Made by a program: the position numbers and the translations under genes
The notes under the pieces: generated by a model
What the model saw: the letters and a program-made list of their open reading frames with translations, nothing else
What the model was told of the DNA's origin: nothing
The model's database searches: none
In this document: positions 11,530-23,905 of the stretch, piece after piece
Layout: the number at the start of each line of letters is the position of its first letter
How positions within the stretch are numbered: position 1 is the stretch's first letter
Assembly (NCBI GenBank): GCA_039090855.1
Contig: CM076991.1
Coordinates: 73,163,349-73,227,348 of the forward strand
Source of the DNA: Macrothele yani
Lineage: Eukaryota > Arthropoda > Arachnida > Araneae > Macrothelidae
Length of the DNA stretch: 64,000 nt
Direction of reading: 5' to 3'

Positions 11530-13529
11530 AATGACGGAGAAATTTAATTCGTTGTAACTTATAAAAACAAGGCTGCTCTCCGATCTGATAAATGACAACC
11601 TGGAAGCAATCCTCATAATGCAATGCAATGTAAGAGGGACAAGCTTGTGACAGTTGACTATGACGTGATTTTGAACAGAGTGAAGAAATGGAGCGACTTT
11701 TAGCACTGCAGAAAATATTGACTACTTATCCGAGTCTCTATGTTATTTTTTTCAGCAGTACTTGCATTCCAGGAGAAAGAAATGAAGTCAGTTTCTTGGT
11801 AAAATATTTTTTGAAGGAAGTATTTTATAAGAAATATTCTATTTCCAGAGTAAATGCCTTTTTATTGGTGCAATAGAGCAAGTAATTTTGTTATGCGACG
11901 TTTAAATGTTTTTGTATTTTCCAAATTTTGCTGCTCCGGTGAGCTCCGGCAGAAATTAACCCCTGCTTACCCAATGAATATTTTTTTTATTGGTAGATGA
12001 ATATTAATGGGAAAAAAACCAACTTTAGTAATTCACAATGTTCAACAATGCTTTGAGCCACATTGGGAAAATAATAATAATGTTATTTTAGAAGTCCTTG
12101 CAGAGATATTCAAGGCTGTATTAATTTGAGAGTGTGTATCTGTTAGAAAAATTAAATCGGTGAACTATTTGGAGTTTGTCAAAATATTTTACGCCCTCTG
12201 AAAATACAAGATCTGCGCCCTTTTGGAGGGCTAAGTCCGACCCTGCTTAGGAATGATTCGATGATTCAAGTTGGAAATTTTTCCATTAAATCGGACCGTC
12301 CGAATAGAACGGCTCAAATTTGTTTTGAAAGTGTCTATCCAGACTAGATATTTAAAAAGCACGGAGCTCGTTACCTCGCAGAGAAGGCAACTGAACGCCA
12401 CAAAAATAGCGCTCATTTTTCAGCTGCTTTTCGCAGTTTTTTTTTTTTTAATTTTGCACAAATGTTTTTGATGGAAAAAGTTTTTAAAAAGCCATGCAAT
12501 GCCAGGGAAGGTCACCTCTGCCGCTTTGTGGGTGTGGGTGTGTGTGTGTGTCCCTCTTCGCAAAGTCTCTCTATCAATATTTTCTTTTTTTGGACCAGAA
12601 CAACCGCTTCCCCTAAAGTAAGCTTCTGGATCTATTCCTTGAGTGGGGGGATTTACTGCAAGCTGACTTACCCAGGCTATAAGCACAGGTCTCCGTTTCT
12701 CAGTGCATAAGAATTAGCAAATGATGTGGAATATCGAAAGAACAACAGAAAATAAAATTGCCTTTGTTTTAGTTTTTTATTTTCTTATTTATTAGCTCAT
12801 TTAAATCAATTCTGCATCTTGGTGCTCTCCCAGATTTTGGCACCCTACGCTGCCGCCCAGTGGTTGAACCGGCCCTGTTGGGAGGAATGAGTGCAAATTT
12901 ACGGACACGTGTCAAGAACTTTTTGAGCGACTCTCGTAACAAAAGGCAAATGAAAAATATATATATAGCCGTATTTGCATAAAAAATATCAGTTTTGAGC
13001 TCTACGCAGGACCTTCCTCAGCTGACACTGCCCCTAGAAAAGGCCTCCTCGGTTGAGTCACACTGCCTCAAAGAAGGACTTCATTCAACTAGCGGTTGAG
13101 GTACGGCCGTGATGAGTAGAATATAAAAAAATTCTGACGTTATTGGTTGACTATTAAGTAGAAGCGTTACTCGATTAATGCATTGTGAATGAAATGCTTC
13201 GCTCGAAAAATGGTTTGTAAACGACATCACCAAACCTTATCGCCCGTGTATTTAGTAATAATGTATTTTTCAGGTTTTCTTAACAGGGAGGTCCCATTCA
13301 TTTAACAATAATGTATGCATCGAACACATGTTACAACTTGAGCAAACATTCAACTACTATAAGTTTGATCGTTAAAACAAAGACTACTACTACGATCAGT
13401 ACGACGTATTTTACCACTTACAATCACAGCAACATCTGTGGTTAGTGTTATGTCAGATAATTATATACACACAACGAATGTATAGGTTAATTCCATTCAT
13501 TTAATAATGAGTAGCAAGAATAAATATTG
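11530..13529. other. non-coding; fragments resembling hAT termini
   Basis: No gene recognised. Near 12181-12245 the sequence GCGCCCTTTTGGAGGGC..GACCCTG and near 12823-12877 the sequence GGCACCCTACGCTGCCGCCC..CCGGCCCTG both read, on the minus strand, like CAGGG(C/T)CGG-starting hAT ends, in the same orientation. A short GT run lies at about 12532-12550. The longer open frames across 12420-12710 are the two strands of low-complexity sequence. Confidence 0.35.
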
Positions 13530-13840
13530 CCCCCCGCCCCCTGTGGTGCAGAGGTCAAAACGCTGGTCTGTGAGTGTTTGTCCGACTAGAAACGGATGAG
13601 AGTCCCATTTGCTCCTGTTTGTCTTATGACATTGACATAAGATACCAGTTGCAATATGACATTGGACAATATGACAATATGACATTGGACAATATGACAA
13701 TATGACATTGGACAATATGACAATATGACATCTTATGACATTGGCATAAGATACAAGACTCAATACCAGTGGCCTAAACTGGAGACGGGCGATAAGCTTA
13801 TAGCCTAGAGTTGCTCGTGGTGGTCGCGAAACCCCGAAAC
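13530..13840 (+). repeat. diverged tRNA-derived SINE with internal minisatellite
   Basis: The head (13536-13618: GTGGTGCAGAGGTC.., then GATGAGAGTCCCATT) and the tail (13762-13835: CCAGTGGCCTAAACTGGAGACGGGCGATAAGCTTATAGCC, split here as separate motifs CCAGTGGCC, GACGGGCGATAAG and TTGCTCGTGGTGGTCG) match the SINE family seen at 14001, 28933 and 32438. The middle, where other copies have TTGTCTTACGGC, is expanded into a 23-bp tandem repeat. Confidence 0.65.
13652..13730. repeat. 23-bp minisatellite inside a SINE
   Basis: About 3.3 units of GACATTGGACAATATGACA(ATAT) begin at 13658, 13681 and 13704. Units are almost identical, so the expansion is recent compared with the diverged SINE around it. 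Confidence 0.85.
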
Positions 13841-14000
13841 AAGAAAAATGATTACTATATTTCAACCAGTTTTATTTTTCTGCTCACAAGTACGGGTATA
13901 CTGTTCTTATATCGAGGAAGCACCCACACAGACTGTGAACAGTGCTGGATATCAGGCTCTCAAGCTTCGAATTTTTCTTCGCCTGAGTAATTTTGTTTTT

Positions 14001-14219
14001 CTTTTTTGATTGGAGGTTTAACGATAACCGAAAGCAACTCAGTGGGCTATAAGCAGTCGCCCGTCCCTAATTTGGGGTCACTGGTTCCAGGGAAGGGAGT
14101 GAGAGAGCCAACGCCGTAAGACAAACACAACATCCATGCCTCATCGGGATTCGAACCCGGACCCATCTTGGACGAATGATCATAAGCCATCGCTTAGACC
14201 ACTGCGCCAACGAGGCGGC
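14001..14219 (-). repeat. tRNA-derived SINE, full length
   Basis: On the minus strand it begins GCCTCGTTGGCGCAGTGGTC (A box) with the B box GGGTTCGAATCCC near 14150, followed by the family body: GTTTGTCTTACGGC, CCAGTGACCCCAAATTAGGG, GACGGGCGACTGCTTATAGC, and a short T-run (poly-A of the element) at 14001-14006. The head resembles a class II (Ser/Leu-type) tRNA. Transcription would be by RNA polymerase III from the internal A and B boxes; mobilisation needs a LINE in trans. Confidence 0.88.
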
Positions 14220-14248
14220 TAATTTTTGTTAACGTTTCGCTCCATATA

Positions 14249-14945
14249 CACTCATTGTCATAAAAATCCGCGCACCAAGAAGGATTCCTCGGGTTGAAAT
14301 GAGATTTTAATAGTGAGATGGTACGTACCAAGGACAGAGGTGATTACAATACCACAGCAGCAGAACGATTTTCCGCGCGCATATGGTACACATTCCGGTC
14401 AGCGTTAGTACCGCGTCGGACAGCCTCGTGGTCGGATACATGCAGTGATACAGTCCGGCATGGATGCAAAGGGACGTCCTATGTTATCCTGTGACAGATT
14501 GGCCCATACTTCTTGAAACTGACGCTCAAAATCACGAACACTGGGACATGGAGAAAGCTGGCATCCCATTTGGTCCAACACGTGCTCAATGGGCGACAGA
14601 TCAGGCGCTCTGGCAGGCCACGGAAGCGTCGAAGCATGACGTAAACATTCTTGGGAACCCAAGCCGTGTGCGGACGGGCGTTATCTTGTTGAAAAATGGC
14701 TCCGGGCCGCCCCTCCAGGAAAGGCAGCACATGGGACGCAGGATCTCCAGTACGTAGCGCTGGGCTGTCAACGCCCCTCGGATCACTGCGAGGGAAGTCC
14801 GGCTGTCATGCGCGATGGCTCCCCAGACCATCACGCCTGCAGTTCGGGACGTCATCGGGACGTGTGCCGCTGTGCAGTGAGGTTGGTATTGTAGCGCTCA
14901 TTTGAGGTCCTACACTCTGACACGGTGGTCGTCTGTTCCCATACA
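14249..14945 (-). mobile_element. truncated Tc1-like element
   Basis: The left terminus CACTCATTGTCATAAAAATC follows a TA (14247-14248), giving the 3' end of the element. Minus-strand protein pieces are RTAGVMVWGAIAHDSRTSLAV near 14850 (written in parts MVWGAIAHDSR and TSLAVI), FQQDNARPHTAWVPKNV near 14690, and PDLSPIEHVLDQMG near 14600. The second aspartate and the glutamate are present. Nothing matching the helix-turn-helix half or the second terminus exists to the right of about 14945, so more than half the element is lost. Confidence 0.85.
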
Positions 14946-15768
14946 GGTCAAAAAGAAATACGTATTTCACTGCAAAAAGTTTTAGCCTCGGAAAATCGGA
15001 AAAATTTGCTTTCATGCATGCGCCCCGTACAGTTTAAAATTCCTGGATAAACCCCTGCTTCTTCTATCTTTTCATCTCAGTTTTCGGACATAACAGGTAC
15101 AAATCTTTTCTGTAGCATTAACCACTTGATGGAATTGGTCTCTGGCATCCCTCAGTCTATCCAGCGCAGCGAAAACAAGCCTCCAAGCTTGGGCATAGTC
15201 CAGATTCGTCTTTCGGAGGCTGAAAGAGTTGTTGTGATCTTGAATATTAAGAGACCCATCATAGCCGCTACTTTGGTTTTAAATGTAAGAAACTTCTGGA
15301 GCATTAGCCTCATTGCGCACCTTTGGGTTGACCTCTTGGGAGTTTTCAATCATACAAAGATTTAGAACAAGTTCTGAAAACACTATTTCTGATTGTGATG
15401 TGTTATCTGTAACTTCACTGTGGAACCAGTAATGAGGGCGACCAAAAATTGTGGTTGTTGCACCGCTTCTTGATTTCCACCTAGGAGCTGCAATGGCTGC
15501 TAGACGCACTCTTGGATTCTGCTGTAAGAACACGAAAGGTTTTCTTTACTAACCATACTTAGTAACTAATGTTCAAAATGTTCTTAATTCTTACCTCATT
15601 AACGAAAAATTACGCACGAGCCGAACACACGCTGCACACTCATAAAATCAACACCAAACTTAATCACTCAAGCTGCGTAAACAACTAAACAGCTTATTTC
15701 CTTCCACTGCTACAAGGGTGCCGTACAGAGCTTAGTTCGGGCTTAATTTTAAGAGCCCGAGCCTGAAG
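14946..15768 (-). other. unidentified sequence, possibly interior of a hAT-like element
   Basis: The segment has one modest minus-strand frame (15533-15279, MFLQQNPRVRLAAIAAPRWK..) that I do not recognise. It runs into GCCCGAGCC-rich sequence at 15741-15768, which continues beyond the Tc1 insertion at 17218. It may belong to the hAT-like element ending at 17919, but no hAT domain is visible. Confidence 0.25.
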
Positions 15769-15770
15769 TA

Positions 15771-17215
15771 CACTGGCGTGCAAACATTAAGGACGAGACG
15801 TTTTTTCGAATGTAACGTCTTGCAGAAGTGCTCCACATCGACTCAAATCATGCCATAAGATTCCCCAAGATGTAAAAATATGGGACAAGTTAGCAAAACC
15901 GTCCAAACAAGGAATCCAAAGGATACAAAGACATTTTATTGAAAAGGCTGCTTCGAGCACAACTCGACAGAAGACAGAAACGTCCATGTGACAGGCGGCT
16001 GCCAAGAAAAATCCAGTCTTTAGTAGGGGATATGATCACCCCTGCAGGATTTACAACGTCTGTCCATGCTGAGGACGAGGTTGTCAAGGAGCTGTTAAGG
16101 CATCGCGGCCCATTCCTCTTGTAGCGCCAATCGCAGCTGCGGAATCGTTTCTGGCTGCTGGCGACGTGCTGCCAAGCATCTCCCGAGAAGGTCCCACACG
16201 TGTTCGATTGGATTTAGGCCAGAGGACCTTGCGGGCCAATCCATGCCTTGAATACGTTCACTCTCCAACAGCGATCCAACAGCCACTGTACGATGAGGTG
16301 TAGCGTTGTCGTCCACGAAGAGGCCCACAGCACCTCTAAACAGACGCACGTGAGGCAGAAGAACCTCGGTACAATAGCGGACACCAGTGACTGAACCTCC
16401 TTGGAAGATGTGGAGGTCAATACGGCTACCAAGCATGATACCGCCCCAAACGATAACTCCGCCACCTCCAAACCGGTCCCTTTCGATGATGTTGGAGGTG
16501 TGATTCCGTGTTCCCTGCTCTCTCCAGATGTGTATACGTCCAGAATCGCTCGTCAGACTAAATCGGCTCTCATCCGTAAGGAGAACTCGACCCCATTGCT
16601 GATGTGTCCAGTTCTTGTGTTCCTAGCACCACAGAAACCACCGTTTCCGATGAGCAGGTGTTAATGGCACACACCGTACTGATCGTCGTGCAAATAGACC
16701 ACCTTTGTGCAGCCTCCTGGCCACGGTAAAACGCGATAACGGACGTCCAGTTGTCTGTCGCATGTGCATTACGATTTCTGCCACTGTCTGCTCTCTGTCT
16801 CTTCTCGCCTGTAGGACAATACACCGGTCGTCCGCCGCCGTGGTTACTCGTGGACGACCACTGCTAAACTCTCGGACAGCTGTTCCTGTCGTTTGAAATG
16901 CTCTCCATGCTCGTGAAATGATGCTGTGAGCGATCCCGAACTCCTCGGCCACAATAGTCACACTTCGACCGTCTTCCAACTTCCCAATGACTCGACCTCA
17001 GGTAAAGTCATCCAGATGTCTTCTACTGGATTGCCTGTTGGCCATATCACACGGTGGCAGTAACTCGACGTCGTTCAAACCGATTTTCACCGTGCAATAG
17101 CTTTCACAGAATTGCTGAGCGTACACCGCCCGTGTGCTTTATACCCTTCCGACCCCCCCCCTACGTCATATTATGCTAATTTCTCCTCTTCGTCCTCAAT
17201 TTTTGCACACTAGTG
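15771..17215 (-). mobile_element. Tc1-like element, full length, same lineage as 52672-54220
   Basis: The left end CACTGGCGTGCAAACATTAAGGACGA and right end (CGTCCTCAATTTTTGCACACTAGTG) are inverted repeats flanked by TA at 15769-15770 and 17216-17217. The element is 1445 bp. It interrupts GCCCGA-rich sequence that resumes on the other side, so it is younger than that host repeat. The CACTAGTGTGCAAAA terminus is shared with the element at 52672. Confidence 0.92.
15800..17045 (-). pseudogene. Tc1-type transposase, stop and frameshifts
   Basis: The start is the ATG at 17045 (MANRQSSRRHLDDFT), followed at once by a TGA where the sister copy at 52943 has Arg (CGA), then GRVIGKLEDGRSV and the helix-turn-helix (IISRAWRAFQTTG). 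SGRPRVTTAADDR and GRPLSRFTVARRLHKGG follow. The catalytic half (16436-16095) has TGVRYCTEVLLPHVRLFRGA, FVDDNATPHRT and SGLNPIEHVWDLLG. The D/D/E landmarks are kept, but the chain is split over several frames. The 3' end is approximate. Confidence 0.85.
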
Positions 17216-17919
17216 TATGTCAGCCCGAGCCCGAATTTAATATTGCAAGGTAGAGCCCGGGCCCGAAAGAGCCCGAAAACTATGATTAACCTGTTTAGGC
17301 AGTAAACAAAAATCTCCTCTTCCAGACTTCCACACTTTCCTCCCCGTGCAATTAACCTATGTCTTTCTCAACTGCGGAGTGGAGAAGGTATTTCTACCTA
17401 TTTTTATAATTTCTTTGAACATTCTTTCTTTCTGAAATATTTCAGGGAGCCGGGCAATAGAAAAACTGGGAGGCACAACAATCTACGTAGTACGTTGCTC
17501 CATAGAATTAGCAGGAAGCTGCCCCGTTGAAGTAGAGGGCAAAATTTCGTCAGCTTGCTATCTACTATATCTGTAGTTCTTTAAAAAAAACTTTTCCTTC
17601 GCAGAAATTCAGTAATTCATGGCCTATGTTTTTTGTTGCCCAACCCGAAGTGAGTAGCCCTGTTTAATTCCCACTCTCCATTTGGCCCAGTTGTCGAAGA
17701 ATTCTATTTAACAACTAGAAGGTGCAAAAAAAGTCTCGTGTACTAAATCATACTAAATCGTATTAAGACAAAAAAAAAAAAAAAAAAAAAAAAGGAAGAA
17801 AAATTATTTCCCTCTCTCAAAGCCCGAGCCCGCCAGTGTCCGATCTCCAGAAAGTATTATGCAGCCCGAGCCCGGTTCGGGCCCGCGTTCGGGCCCGGGC
17901 TCGGCCCGTCTCATCACTG
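17216..17919. mobile_element. terminal part of a hAT-like element with GCCCGA subterminal repeats
   Basis: GCCCGA/TCGGGC hexamers are clustered at 17222-17282 and 17820-17905. The right end reads, on the minus strand, CAGTGATGAGACGGGCCGAG, a hAT-style CAGTG terminus. A run of about 27 A lies at 17771-17797. No transposase is recognised. Element C is inserted immediately after its final bases, and the Tc1 at 15771 sits inside it. Confidence 0.5.
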
Positions 17920-17922
17920 GTG

Positions 17923-19470
17923 AGTAGTAGAAAAGGACCCATCCGGCCGCAAGGATCAATCCTTCTGTTTGAAAGGATCTAGCAGGAGCATCCTTGCGGC
18001 CGAAGGGTTTGACCTATACAGCAGCCGAGAAGCATGGGATGAGGATGTGTGGGGGGATGGATGTTTACGTCCCCTCCTTAACGATGGTGGTGGCTTCTAC
18101 CAATACTTAGCAGAACTTTATTTATTTATTTATTTATTTTTTGAGATTTTCTTTAATGGAACTTTATTAATTTTATTTTCTCGAGATTTAATAGACATTG
18201 TTGTTATGTGATGTAACGAATGAATGGTGGACTCACTCTAGCGGATCTTTGATTTTGGGGGATGGCAACGATAGAGTGTGGAAACGGGGTGGACATAGGG
18301 GGATGTCAACTCGATGCTGATGTGCTACCCCTTAGCGGTGCTTCTTGGAACTTTCGATGGATCTTTGATTTTGGGGGATGGCAACGACAGAGTGGGGTCC
18401 GTTGGGATTTTTTGTATTTATTCCTGTGGTTTTCAAGCAGGATTTTTTCCCCCTCTTCGATGTTATTTTTCCCCGGAGGAAATTTTTACGTAACGATGCT
18501 AGGGAACTTTCTTTCCAAGGGAATAAAAATGCTCTGATGGTCTTAGCGAGGTCCTAACTCACGATGATTTGGTTTCAAAAAAATGGTCGGATGGTCTCGT
18601 GTACTACGTATTCACTATTTTTTTTAATACTTTTACGTTATTTCTTCATGTGCTTTTATATATTTTTTGTATGTTTTGAGGGAGTTTTTTCGCGTAGATG
18701 TAATGAATTTTCTGGGTAACTTTTCCTCCATTTAATTTTATTTCTGACCACGAAACGAGGAAATGCTTCTTTAGAAACGATTACGTTCCTGTTCGCAGTA
18801 ACTATTGGACTTTGACAAAATTTTTGGGAAATCAAGCGGAAATGTAGACATGTTAATTCTGAGTCTTTCGCCCTTCCAATTTTTTTTTCTAGTCGTAATG
18901 TTTTTCGCGTACTAGGTATCCCCTCTTTTTTTTTTTTTTTTTTCAATAACTTTTTCGTTATTTTTTCATGTATTTTTTTATATTTTTTGTATGTTTTGAA
19001 GGAGTTTTTTCGTGTAGATGTAATGAATTTTCTGGGGAACTTTTCTTTGTCCTCCATTCAATTTTACTTCAGACCATGAGACGTGAAAATGCTTCTTTAG
19101 AAACGATTTCATTCTTGTTCGCAGCAATTATTGGACATAGACTTCATGTTAATTCTGAGTCTTTCGCCCCTGCAATAATATTTTCTCGTAATTTTTCCGT
19201 ACGTGTAAGAACTCTACAGATCTTTCCCAGTTAAAATTCTGCTGAAACAATATTTTCTTACTTTATTTCGCATATCATTATAGCTTCCAAATTTTCGCGA
19301 TTTTTCTTCTTCTATCTTTTGAAATTTCATTAAACTTCTCAATAGGTCGGGATTCTTTTTTCTACTTGGTCAAACTTATTGAGTCCTTTTATTCAGACTA
19401 TTTTTTTTTTCATTTCACTTCGGCAAACGATTATTTTAGATTTAACAAATCATCAGATTTTTGTTTCCTC
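17923..19470 (+). repeat. left inverted arm of element C
   Basis: Reverse-complement partner of the right arm. Near the tip, GGCCGCAAGGATCAATCCTT and GCATCCTTGCGGCCGAAGG form a small inverted pair. A G-rich unit (GATCTTTGATTTTGGGGGATGG) occurs twice, at about 18243 and 18359. Further in are T-runs and the block AATTCTGAGTCTTTCGCCC at 19151, which is the empty form of the SINE insertion site present in the other arm. Confidence 0.85.
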
Positions 19471-22400
19471 ATTTAACATATTTTCCAACTTGCTTAAAAA
19501 TATTCCTCAAAGCTTGCATGTATATCAGATACACATTTTTTTTATTCTTTCCTAGTTTGCTATATTTTTCGTGGACTGCCCCGACAGGAAAGCATTCATT
19601 GTCAAGACATACAATCTTAAACCTTTTTTTCTTACGATAAAATTTGTATTCTTTGGGTTGTACATTTTTCTGTCTCGTTCGAAAAAACATTCATTCTGGA
19701 GGCAAAGCGAGTAATTCCGTTCTTCCCCTAAACATCATGTTTTTAACGTTTTACTTACTCACCAGAAAAGCAGTTATTCCGCACCCCCATAGCGAAAATA
19801 AAGAAATGCTTACTGCTTTTCCCTACACATCGACTCAATCTATTTTTTTTTTTCGAAATGCTGGTCATGACGTTTCTACTAAAATTTCATACTTTCACCA
19901 AAATTCATATTCTTAAAGGAGCTATTTTATTTATTTTTTACTTTATTTCATGTATTCATAGCTTTACACATGGAAATTCTGAGTCGGTTCCCCCTCCAAT
20001 GTTATTTTTTTACTCATAATTATTTCGTGTACTGTTTATTCCCTATATATATATATATATTTTAATTTACGCTCTTTTTTAATGTATTTTTTAATTACTT
20101 TATTTATTTCTGCTCAGGAAATTTTATTGTTCTTTGGAACGAAATGTACATTACTTTGTGATTCCGTTATTTTATGAGATTACATGATTGTTTCAACGGA
20201 TCATTTATATTTTTCTGTAGGATGACTTAAAAATTCTTCATGAATATTCTACGAAATGCATCTTTTATTGTATATTAGTCTATTTTTCTGTTTCGCTTTT
20301 TCGTATATGTTCAAGAAATATACCGATCAATTCCAGTTAAAATTCGATTGTAACAGTATTTTTTTCTTTATTTCGCATGTTATTCTATCAAACGTTTTTT
20401 CTTTCCATTTCCCCCTCTTTTTCTTCTTCTATTTGTGAAATTTCATTCTATGTTCACGCTTCATACATTTATTTCTTTTTCAAATAATTCGTTCATGTCC
20501 CCATCCCATGAAATGTTATTTTGAATTCAAATTTTTGTTCATAAATGGTTCTTCTGTTAGTTGACAGGTAGAATTTTCCTGTTGGTTATTATGTAGTTCA
20601 AGTATTTATTTTAATTTTTTTTTCATTAATTCCACCATATTCCATTCACCAGAAATATTGTTATGATATCTTATATTTGTTCCTAAGTGGTTCTTTTCTA
20701 AATTTTCGAATTTATTTTCATCGTTCTGCGTTTACGTGCTGTATTTTCTTTGTTCTTAGTCCAGAAAGGCATGGAGAATATTTGCATACCTACTCAAGAT
20801 TAGACTCGCTTCGTCAGATATCACGAATAGCGGGAAAGATTACATGGGTCAAGAGCGTGTGAACTTAGTCTATGATTCATGCCGACTGTCAGCGTACTTG
20901 ATTTTAATGTATTCCTATATAACTTAAACCATTTTTGGTCTTACTTTTCGTGTAAGTGTACGTGAATTATGCAGATCTTTAGTGCTTATACATAAAATTC
21001 GATTGGGATAGTGTTTTTTTTATTCTTACTTTATTTTTCTATTTCTTTCCAACAAAAGCTCCTTCACTATTTTTTTTTCCACATTTAACTTGAACTATTT
21101 TTCAAAATGCTATTCTATACTAATAATCTTTACGATGTATAAGCATTAGTTTTTCAAACTTCTCGATGTATCGGCATGATTCTACTTTTATTAAGACTTT
21201 ATTTTTCCATTTCTTTCCAACAAACAAATGTTTCTTCATTATTATTTCTTTCCTATGTGACCTAAATTAACTTTCAGAATTGCTATCCTATGTTTGCGTG
21301 TCATAAAACTTCTCGATGTATCCTCTTTATTTTTATTTTTTTCAAACTTTGCAAACTTTTGCTTTATTTTATTCTAACTTTATATTTCGATTTCCTTCCA
21401 ACAAACATTTCTTAACGACATGATGTTGCAAGATGTACCAAAACTTTAAATGTCTCTTTCCCTACATAGCTTGCTCTAATTTTCAGGTTCCATGTATGTG
21501 AAATATGCATGTATTTTTTCTTTCTAGTTTGCTATACTTTTCTTTTCTTGTCCCAACAGAAAAGCATTCATTGCCATGATAAGCATTCTAAAAAGTTCAT
21601 ACTAACACTAAAATTTGTATTCTTTGCGATATATTTTCTGTATATTTTTCTAACGCGACAGAAAAAACATTCATTCTGGAGACTAAGTCCGTACATCCGC
21701 TAAACATCACATCCTTACCGATATTCCCAAGAAGTATAGCTAAAAGGCAGTATTTTCCCAAACATAAGTAATCTTTTAAGAAAAACTTACTTCTTTTCCC
21801 TGTATAACGACTTAATCTATTCTTCGAAATGCTATAATGTTTACGTATTTGTTTAACTTTGCTTTGTAACTGCTTTTTCTGTACTTCTATTTTTCGTTTC
21901 TTCATAGTATTTTTTTCCCTGTTTCATTCCAACAAACTTTTTTCTTCTCGACTTGATCGCTTTCACTTTTCCACACAAATTTTCCTAACATCAGAAATGT
22001 AACAAAAAGTTAAGATATGTTTTAGTCTCTCCAACATTTATATTCATGTCGTATTAACTAAAAATATCATACTTTCATCAAACATCATATTCTTAACGAG
22101 TTATATTTACTTTTTTTTCACGTATTACCAAATATTTATCGCTAACTCACCTCACCAAAGTCAGTATGAACGCACCTAACCACATTAATTTTCCTCATTT
22201 ATTTCGTTTTACATCGAGATGCGACAAAACTTCGTGTATATTTCCGTCACTCAATGATCAGTTCTAACGTGTCAAACATTACACTACATGCGGAACATCT
22301 GGGTTTGTTGAATTTCCCTTAAGGCGCTAACTTTCGTTTTCCCTTACTTTCATTTTAAACAGGATTTCCCTATCGTATCAGTTTTTCCTGATCACACCTC

Positions 22401-23905
22401 ATTTATTTAAATACTTCAATAACATGGAAGTCATGAACAAAGCAAACAATCAATCGTATTCTATGTTTTCTCATGATTCTTAAAAAGAAACAGACTGCAA
22501 GAAGTCTTCCACACTGGAACAAACATAATCAATTCATCGTTTCTTGTCTTTTTTCATACCAAATTCTATAGTTCCACTTTAATGACATTCTTAGCGCTGC
22601 ACCTTGTACACAGATATTTTTTCTCTATTCTTAGAAGCTTTTTCCCCAAAACAATAACTAAACCTCATACATCAACTCAGTGAACAATGTACATCACTTC
22701 ATGCAGTCTATAAACAAAATGCGTTTTATGCACACAAATGCTATTTTTCGCTCCCATTCACTTCGAAGTTGTGAGAGCAAGCTAACCCCCTCTTTTTCTT
22801 CTTCTATTTGTGAAATTTCATTCTATGTTCATGCATCATACATTTATTTCTTTTTCAAATAATTCGTTCATGTCCCCATCCCATGAAATGTTATTTTGAA
22901 ATCAAATTTTTGTTCATAAATGGTTCTTCTGTTAGTTGACCGGTAGAATTTTCCTGTTGGTTATTATGTAATTCAAGTATTTATTATTATTCATTTATTC
23001 CCATTAATTCCACCATATTCCATTCTCCAGAAATATTGTTATGATATCTTATATTTGTTCCTAAGTGGTTCTTTTCTAAATTTTCGAATTTATTTTCATC
23101 GTTCTGCGTTTACATGATGTATTTTCTTTGTTCTTAGTCCAGAAAGGCATGTAGACTATCTACATATCTACTCAAGATTAGACTCGCTTCGTCAGATATC
23201 ACGAATAGCGGGAAAGATTACATGGGTCAAGAGTATATGACCTTAGTCTATGATTCATGCCGTCTGTCAGCGTACTTGATTTTAATGTATTTCTATATAA
23301 CTTAAACCATTTTTGGTCTTACTTTTCGTGTAAGTGAACGTGAATTATGGAGATCTTTAGTGGTTATACATAAAATTCGATTGGGATAGTATTTTTTTTT
23401 TTTTATTCTTACTTTATTTTTCTATTTCTTTCCAACAAAAGCTCCTTCACTATTTTTTTTCCACATTTAACTTGAACTATTTTTTAAAATGCTATTCTAT
23501 ACTAATAATCTTTACGATGTATAAGCATTAGTTTTTCAAACTTCTCGATGTATCGGCATGATTCTACTTTTTATTAAGACTTTATTTTTCCATTTCTTTC
23601 CAACAAACAAATGTTTCTTCATTATTATTTCTTTCCTATGTGACCTAAATTAACTTTCAGAATTGCTATCCTATGTTTGCGTGTCATAAAACTTCTCGAT
23701 GTATCCTCTTTATTTTTATTTTTTTTCAAACTTTGCAAACTTTTGCTTTATTTTATTCTAACTTTATATTTCTATTTTTTTCCAACAAACATTTCTTAAC
23801 GACATGATGTTGCAAGATGTACCAAAACTTTAAATGTCTCTTTCCCTACATCGCTTGCTCTAATTTTCAGGTTCCATGTATGTGAAATATGCATGTATTT
23901 TTTTC
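19471..23905 (+). repeat. interior of element C with 1.1-kb direct repeat
   Basis: T-rich sequence without coding signal. The block 20411-21519 recurs at 22786-23905 in the same orientation with about 97-98% identity by eye (for example TCAGATATCACGAATAGCGG at 20815 and 23191). Between them lies 21520-22785. The segment CATTCATTGTCAAGACA..TTACGATAAAATTTGTATTC at 19590 and a diverged copy at 21565 match element A. The direct repeats suggest that one arm was partly inverted or duplicated after insertion. Confidence 0.8.

Noticed and set aside
15279..15533. Minus-strand frame MFLQQNPRVRLAAIAAPRWK.. as a host gene
   Set aside because: No domain recognised, no splice context, and it lies beside GCCCGA-rich mobile sequence; kept only as unidentified.
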